A stretch of 64,000 bases of DNA. Source: Blakeslea trispora (Eukaryota > Mucoromycota > Mucoromycetes > Mucorales > Choanephoraceae). The DNA lies in the NCBI GenBank assembly GCA_025331445.1, contig JAIWNE010000081.1, positions 62,001 to 126,000 of the forward strand, in the 5' to 3' direction. This document shows positions 57,689 to 64,000 of the stretch, piece after piece. The notes under the pieces were generated by a model that saw nothing but the letters and a program-made list of their open reading frames with translations, made no database searches and was not told where the DNA came from. The position numbers and the translations under genes are program-made. Each line of letters begins with the position of its first letter. Positions within the stretch are counted from its first letter, which is position 1.

Positions 57689-58924
57689 ATTGTTAAGATT
57701 AGTTAAAAAAAGGTAGATGGATGAATTTGATTTGAGAGAAAAGATGTTGAAGTGAAAGTGAACTATAAGTAGATTAGCTTTGTTGATTTAAAATGATCTC
57801 TTTTTATAAGTAAAAGAGGGCTCAATTAATAAACCTAAAATTGTTAGGGAACTCCATTCTTCAGATGCATATGTACCTTTAGAATGGTAAGCTAAATTTT
57901 GTGGTTAATGAAATAATTTTGAGGGGCCTGTTAGTTGTATTTGGCTTGTTAGACTTAAGTCTAACTTCAATATGCGCTTGCATTCATATCTTAAAAACAG
58001 AATGTAGATGTAAATAAGGATCTTTTCCATTAGTTTCAGTTTAGACAACATCTATGCTTAATCGATCTTTTCCATAAAAATGCGTTACAGTCATGCTTGT
58101 CAATTGAATCTAACAGCCAAAATGAAATCATATATACCAATTCAATGACTTGTAGTCTAATATATAATACATTAAAAACATTTAGTTTCACATAAGATAT
58201 AAATATGATGTCCGTTGTATGTTCGCATTAGGACATCAATTCTTTTATGCTGGTATAACGTATGTTAGTATATAAAATAAGCATAAACTAGTATGACAGT
58301 CATACTAAAAAGTAAATAAAGTTATAGCAAGTGAGTTTATTAGCAACTTGACTATCACTAATACAAGCAATATATATTACAGTTGATGTAATATATGCTG
58401 TGCATTTGCTTACTCAAGACATCAAATGTGTATTCCGCATGTTATCTTCATGGAGCAAATATTCAAAATGAAAATCATTTAGATCAATGCTATTAATGTA
58501 TACAGACAAAATGGTTTCTGTTTTTACATGCATTCGTAATAAATATATCAGAGCTTTGTAGTAGTGATTCGACTATTTGTATTAGCTTTTTGCAAATGAT
58601 TACCCTTTCATCTTTTATGTTTGCTTTTGCTAAGCCAAACTATAAGTTTGCTTTCATATACAACATCTATAACAAACATGTTTGCGTATATAGTTCTATT
58701 AACTTAACAATAAATTTGTTTGTAAGTCAAAAGCATTTGATCTGCTTGTTTGCTAGCACTAAGCCTGATCTTGTATTTGTAAAATTAGAATCAGTTCGAT
58801 TTTAACAAACAAAAGATCAATAGTGAATGTCATATAAATCTACCTGTCAATTAGTGTGTTTGACCTTTTTATTTTACTTTCTATTCTCTACTCAAACTCA
58901 TCACCCTATATCTATTATTCAAAA
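57689..58924. other. Non-coding region between the small gene and the transposase
   Basis: AT-rich, probably holding divergent promoters for the minus-strand gene (57688) and the plus-strand transposase (58925). No open frame with a recognisable product. Confidence 0.45.
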
Positions 58925-60195
58925 ATGCCTTCTCACATTTGTGTCATTTGTAACTCAACTTTTGATAGCTCTTTTGCTCTCAGCATTCACTTCGATAGAT
59001 GTTTAGAAGAAGACACTAGAAATGCACTTGCTAATTTCAGATCAGAAAACGTTGAAAACACGCAGATGTCTGATGCTGAAATGGATGAACCAACTGTTAC
59101 TCTCGATGAAGAACAACCAGAGACAAGTAAGTGATACCGGATTTTATTAATACAGAATCAATGTTATTACCTCTGTCAAATGTAGTTGAAAGCAATCCTG
59201 TTGTCATTGAATGGACCGAAGAAGCAACTTTGGACGATTTCCACATGACCGGTATGCAGTTCATTTAACTGTTAGACAAATACAAGATGCCTCGTCAAGG
59301 ACAAAGAGAGGCTATCAACTTTATAAACACCCACATTTTACAACACGGTGTCAATGCTGGTTAATATCAATTCTCATTTCCAATCAACCGCTTGATACTT
59401 ATCTTTAACTTTCACTTATGTAGTGCCTTTTGTATCAAGATTTTTCAAATCGCCTGATACATACTGACGTATCATGAAAAGAGATTCAACTGCTACCGTT
59501 CAGCATGATGTTTGTCCCAAGGGTTGTTATATGTATCCAGTTGTTCGCCCTGATATAATGGTCTGCCCTAATCCCAACTGTGGTGCCCAAAGATATACAA
59601 ACGCTGACGAGGTCGTTGCCCTAACCAGTTCGCTACAGTTCAACCATACTGATCCTTTGCCAGCTTTGATTCCTGTTTCAACCTTAGCATATACATCCAT
59701 TGCTCAAAAACTTACGCAGTTCTTTGTTGACGAAACTCGAGATGAGATGTTGTCTTACCGAAAGAATTTCTTCAATGACAACACTCTCAACAGTCACTAC
59801 AGAGATTACTTTTCCGGCGAAGCATACCAACGCCTTCTTGAGCGTAACATTGTGGATGAAAATACCATCTGTCTTGTGTTGTTTGTCGACGGCTTCCAAT
59901 TAAAGAACTCTGCCAAGCAAAATCAAACAATGGTCTACTGTTTGATACTCAACATTCATCCTGAGCAAAGGCAAGTAAATAAATATTGTATACCTTCTTA
60001 AACTTACACTTTTGTGAACATTTGTAGAACTAAAGAATCAAACATGATTCAAGTAACTATCTGCCCAGGCAAACCATACGACCTTGTTTCTTTCCTGCAG
60101 CCTGTCATCGCAGAAGTAAACCAGTTGTACAATTGTGGCCTAGTTGTAAAGAAAAGCGGACAGGAAGTGTTCAGAGGCAATGTGGCCATTCTCGG
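58925..60195 (+). pseudogene. Tnp2-type transposase pseudogene, copy 3
   Basis: ATG 58925 starts a C2H2-like finger (CVICNSTFDSSFALSIHFDRC), then an acidic segment. Introns follow ETS (59127-59185) and the exon ending GVNA (about 59359-59422). Zinc ribbon CPKGC...CPNPNC; LFVDGFQL; after an intron near 59970-60028, TICPGKPYDLVSFL. Two stops lie in an otherwise continuous frame: TAA 59266-59268 and TGA 59465-59467. Cut at ILGN by gypsy-4, so the remaining domains are beyond the window. Confidence 0.78.
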
Positions 60196-60357
60196 TAATT
60201 TATCTGTTAAGTCAAGATGAGTTAAACAAGATTAAGAGAGGGTTTTATTCAGTGTAGAATGAGATTGTCAATATAAATTGAGCTTGGCGACACAAAGTAG
60301 GATTGTGTCTTAAATAAATGTCTTGATTTAATGATGCATCTAGCTTACGATACATCA
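60196..60357 (-). repeat. gypsy-4 3' LTR
   Basis: TTATCTGTTAAGTCAAG...GATACATCA, related to the gypsy-1 LTR; the outer edge is uncertain by a few bases. Confidence 0.8.
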
Positions 60358-60641
60358 TCACCCTGGGCCACCTTAAAAACCGTTTAGTTAAGATTTGAAT
60401 AACATTTAGATGGACCTTGATTGAGTGTTGGATTCTTGAAGTCAGATAAATCGCTCTTGAATAATATGTGAATGCTTATGCGAATTAGATAGTTGTTAAA
60501 TTGTATGCTTTGTTCTTTGCATGTATGTACGTTGGAATTGCCCATTAAAAAAACCATTTCATCAAAAACCTTTCGTGAGGAAAAAAGATGAAGCTGGGTA
60601 AAAAAGGTTCTCCGTACTGATTGCGCTTAATTCACAGATGT

Positions 60642-62096
60642 CTAGTTTGATCTGGACTTCTTGTTGACGTCCGATTCTTTGAAAGGAGTCTTGCGCTTGC
60701 GTGATCCTTTGATTCTTTTGACTTGACCAGACTTGGTAGGCATGTTAGCGTTACGTCGTTTCCAGTACTCTTTAATAGTTTCTGGACTGTCAAAGTCTTC
60801 GGGCTTTTGCCATGTTTGCTCGTCCGGATATCCTACCCAAGTAGCTAAATACTCGATACCATTTGGTTCTACTTCCCTGTGATTGATCACGGCTTGAACT
60901 TCATAAATGTCTTTGTTTTCATCAGACTTGTTCGTTTCATTCGCGATTAATTTAATTTGCGAAGTAGGGATGTTTCTGGATAGAATGGAGCCTGTGCGAT
61001 TGGTCAAGATGTAGCTTCCATTGGTTGTATAACCATGTACATAAAATGGACCTTCATACTTGGCATCTGTTTTCCGACGCTTGTTTTCTATGTTTTTGAT
61101 CATAACTTTAGCACCTATGGGAAATGGATCTTTGAGTATCCGATGCTTTCTTTCAAAGTGCTCATTATCTTTTTCTTGAGTCTTAATGATCTGATTCCTA
61201 ATTTCAGGAATGGTATAGTTATTGAATCTTTCGATTTCTTTCTTTAACTTATCTGTGTCTATCATATTGTCAGAGATATTCATTTTCGATAGAGCTTTTG
61301 TATAATCTTTGAGATCATTTGCTTGGCGATTGAACATCACTTGGAATGGAGTATGATTGTGTAGTCTTGATATATGTTGGTTCATCAGATACATGGTACC
61401 TTCGACATACAAATCCCATAATTCTTCATATCCATCCAGCATTTTGAGGATGATAGATTTAGCAGTCTTTACATGAGTTTCCAAGTTGCCAGCTGGAGTG
61501 TAAGGTAATGAGAGAGCAGATTCAATGCCCATATGTTGACGTAGACTTTTGATCAATTCGTTATAGAATTCTAGTCCTCTGTCATGTTGAAGTACTTTAG
61601 GATATCCCATGATGGAAAATATCTGTATCAACTCCTTGGCAACATCTAGGGCTGTTTTGGATTTGATTGCTCTGAGAATCACAAACCTACTAAAGATGTC
61701 AACGCACACTAATAGGTAGTTATTACCTCTAGGAGTTGTAACATCGAATGTGCCTAGATCAATAGCGACTTTGTCCCATGTATTGTTGGGCGCATCACTC
61801 TTTGGAGGGTGGAAAACATGTTTTGCTAGATTGAATCGAGCGCACTTTGTACAATTCTTGATGTATTTTGTTACATCTTCGCGCAAGTGTTTCCAGTTCA
61901 TGCCATGTTCTTGTTTTATCATTCGTTCGACACTGTTGATTCCATAGTGTCCAGCAAGATGACATTGCGAAATGATATTTTGTTTTTCCTCTTCATTTTG
62001 AGGTTGCGTGTATTTGTCTATACGACTAGCAGCAATGATTTGGTCAGTAACGTTATTCAATTTTGTCATTTCCATTTGTGAGGTAATTTTATCCAT
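60642..62096 (-). pseudogene. gypsy-4 integrase and chromodomain
   Basis: Open from ATG 62096 (MDKITSQMEMTK) through the zinc-binding part (CHLAGHYG...CTKCARFN), D in VAIDLGTF, D in LQHDRGLEF and E in NLETHVKTA, to the chromodomain DIYEVQAVINHREVEPNGIEY and a lysine-rich tail. This part looks undamaged. It lies in the -1 frame to the RNase H frame, which stops at 62066. Marked pseudogene because the polyprotein upstream is deleted. Confidence 0.82.
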
Positions 62097-63724
62097 TGTG
62101 TTACTGTTTTAGAATTTGTTTCTGAGGTTACGTGAGGCGAATTGTCACAGTTTTCTTTTGCTGTTTTGGAGGCTGCTTTCGTCTCAACTTGCGTATCAAT
62201 TACTTGCTCACCCCTCTCCAGCGTTTGATCAGCCAAGATGTTGCGTACTCCGGCACAGAAGGTGATGTCAAAGTCAAACTCGTAGATCATCTCGTAGTAA
62301 TTTTCAATGATTCGATTGATTTTTGGTTGAGAGTGCAGATACAGTATACCTTTGTTATCGGTATAGTAATGAAAGCGTTGACCAGACAACCACTGTTTCC
62401 ACTTGGTAGTGCAATAGAGAAACGCTAGGATCTCACGTCGAGAGGATCCATAGTTGCGCTCTGCTTTTGATAAAGTGCGTGCAACAAAGCCGATATAACG
62501 AATATGGTTATCGATTACCTGATACAAACAACCACCAATACCATAGGCACTAGCATCAGTCACGAGATGCAAAGGATATTTGAGGTTAGGACAACTGAGT
62601 ACAGGAGTATCAGCGAGTACGAGCTGCAATGTACGCATAGCTTTGGAATGCTCTGCAGTCCAGACTTCCTTGATATTGGGATGATTTTTGAGTTTGTTCA
62701 GAGGAGCCATCAAGGTGGAAATGCGAGGTACATGCTCACGAAAGTAATTGATCACACCAAGACGATGACTTAACTCTTTCGAGTTTTGGAACGTTTCAGG
62801 CCAAGATAATACGTTGGTAACCTTGCGCATATCCAGAGTAAGTGCATCATGAGAAAGTCGAAATCCTAGAACAAAGATTGATTTCTGCATGAGATTGAGT
62901 TTTTCATGATTGATGCGAAGATTGGATTGAGTGAGTCGAGATAAGACTGTTTGTATACAACGAACATGGTTGTCGATATTATCATCGGTAGCAACGTAGA
63001 TGTCGTCAATGTAATGAACACAATAATCCAAGTCAGCAAAGAGACTGGTGATGCTTCGTTGTACCACTGAGGATACGTTGAGCAATCCAAATGGAGCTCG
63101 TTTGAATTGATATTGCAGGCCGCTAGGAGCCGTGAATGAAGTAACAGGTCTATCACATCGACGGATGCGAAAACTGTGAAAGCATGCACTAAGATCGATG
63201 GTAGTGAAGAGCGAGAATTTGCTCAATTTATGATGCAAAGTGCTGATCAAGGGTAATGGAAATCTATCCATTTGTGCGGGATCAAGGCTTTGATCAACAA
63301 GACGACAATCAAGTACAGTACGTACCTTTTTTGGATCTAATTCACCTGTTACAGGGGATCGCTTTAACACAGTGAGTAAACTGGAATTGAAAGGATTGTT
63401 CGGAGGTGCGCGTTCAATGACATTGCCCGAAATCCATTCTTGTACTTGTTTTTCAACAGCTTCTTTTTTCAGAGGAAGGCGTATTTCACTTCCTGGTATG
63501 TTACAGTAGTTTGCAACAGGGATATTTCTGTTGGCTTGTATAAATGGTTCGATTTGATCCATCATTTGCTTACGCTCGGTCTGTGTACCAAAAGGATCAT
63601 TGTTGGGTGTAGATGGATTTGGATCAATAGGGGGTAGAACAGGACCAACCTTGTTTTCCCAATCCATGGCGATATTGGAGATTTCAATACCCAAAAGATA
63701 TATCAAATCCATGCCAATGCACAC
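62066..63724 (-). pseudogene. gypsy-4 RT and RNase H, protease deleted
   Basis: IRLPLK then EAVEKQVQEW (about 19 residues present in gypsy-1 are missing), VRTVLDCRLVDQSL, HYIDDIYVA (active site), LVTDASAYGIGG and HYYTDNKGI (RNase H). The segment between the gag end and VCIGMDLIYLLG lacks the whole protease block present in gypsy-1, with a frame change at the joint (63703-63724). The RNase H end is also shortened (ILADQTLERG against VLADHLSRLLYPDE). Confidence 0.83.
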
Positions 63725-64000
63725 ATGTATGTTAAGTCAGCTTTGCCTTTGCCCTTGGGGTCAAAGTCAGCGGCAGCGAATTGAAGATTGTGGTCTTCAT
63801 TATCAGAGGAGCCTTCATCCATGAAGACATCCCCTTCATCATCCGATTGAGGAGGTCTTGGCACAGGGTCTTTGTTGTTGGAGGTCTTGGAGGGTTTACC
63901 TTTACTCATGCCTTTGCAGACATGGCCATGCTTCCATGGGCCTTTGCAGGTGAAACATGTACGTTTCTTACCTTTAGATTTGAACTGCTGGAAATGCAGC
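63703..64000 (-). pseudogene. gypsy-4 gag C-terminus (zinc knuckle)
   Basis: From the window edge: CFTCKGPWKHGHVC finger, then a lysine/proline stretch and acidic DDEGDVFMDEGSSDNEDHN, matching the gypsy-1 order. Then LQFAAADFDPKGKGKAD and the deletion joint. Confidence 0.78.

Larger units (their letters stand above)
46927..64000 (+). mobile_element. CACTA-like element, copy C (3' end outside the window)
   Basis: Starts CACCACGGCGTATAGGAG at 46927. The 5' arm matches copy B inverted (47100-47340 and 53571-56290 against 35460-32560). After the arm it has a small minus-strand gene and then a Tnp2-type gene on the plus strand, which gives the likely autonomous layout for this family. Broken by gypsy-3 and gypsy-4. 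Confidence 0.68.
60196..64000 (-). mobile_element. Ty3/gypsy retrotransposon gypsy-4 (5' part outside)
   Basis: Same family as gypsy-1 in LTR and protein, but diverged. The 3' LTR is at about 60196-60357 with the conserved GGTGGCCCAGGGTGA inside it. The element runs off the window in the nucleocapsid region. The target duplication cannot be checked because the 5' end is missing. Confidence 0.88.

Noticed and set aside
62060..62115. Classical -1 slippery heptamer at the RNase H/integrase overlap
   Set aside because: No X XXY YYZ heptamer in the 0 frame was found in the overlap of either gypsy-4 or gypsy-1.
1..64000. CRISPR array, bacterial operon or prophage
   Set aside because: No regularly spaced repeats, spliced genes throughout, and eukaryotic element families only.

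Overview
This window is a stack of transposable elements inserted into one another. I found no ordinary host gene, no rRNA and no convincing functional tRNA. The DNA is AT-rich. Coding parts are cut by short introns (about 45-75 bases, GTAAGT-like donors). The element mix is chromodomain Ty3/gypsy retrotransposons, a Rep/helicase Helitron, Mutator-like (MULE), CACTA-like, Tc1/mariner and Merlin elements. This fits a eukaryote and most likely an early-diverging filamentous fungus (Mucoromycota-like). That assignment is inference, not a species call.

Layout. 1-19247 is a CACTA-like element (copy A). It carries one Tnp2-type transposase pseudogene (108-9545), a second truncated one (9880-11385) and a long non-coding 3' arm ending in a terminal repeat at 19247. 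Copy A is broken by a 506-bp MITE (1131-1636), by a Tc1 element (3400-9351) that itself holds a second Tc1 gene, two small MITEs and a Merlin element (5573-8545), and by an apparently intact MULE (14035-18273). 19248-19628 and 46265-46926 are two pieces of an older CACTA-like copy (D), split by a second MULE (19629-46264). Inside that MULE sits a Helitron (about 21330-43418). Inside the Helitron sit gypsy-1 (23177-28954), a non-autonomous CACTA-like copy B (29301-35637) and gypsy-2 (35958-40932). From 46927 to the window end is a third CACTA-like element (C), with a small unknown gene (56822-57688) and a transposase pseudogene (58925-60195). It is broken by the intact gypsy-3 (47352-53565) and by gypsy-4 (60196 to beyond the window).

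Most nesting calls rest on target-site duplications, and at several junctions the interrupted reading frame closes exactly when the insert is removed. The most notable items are: (i) a MULE transposase fused to an OTU-type cysteine-protease domain, intact across seven exons between terminal repeats of about 115 bp that look identical, with a decayed second member of the same architecture; (ii) a gypsy derivative with near-identical LTRs that keeps gag but has lost protease, reverse transcriptase and RNase H; (iii) a spliced Merlin transposon with tRNA-like sequences near both ends; (iv) two copies of one gypsy family in which the integrase frame is -1 to the reverse-transcriptase frame at the same aligned position; (v) an intact 1698-codon gypsy element with a perfect 5-bp target duplication.
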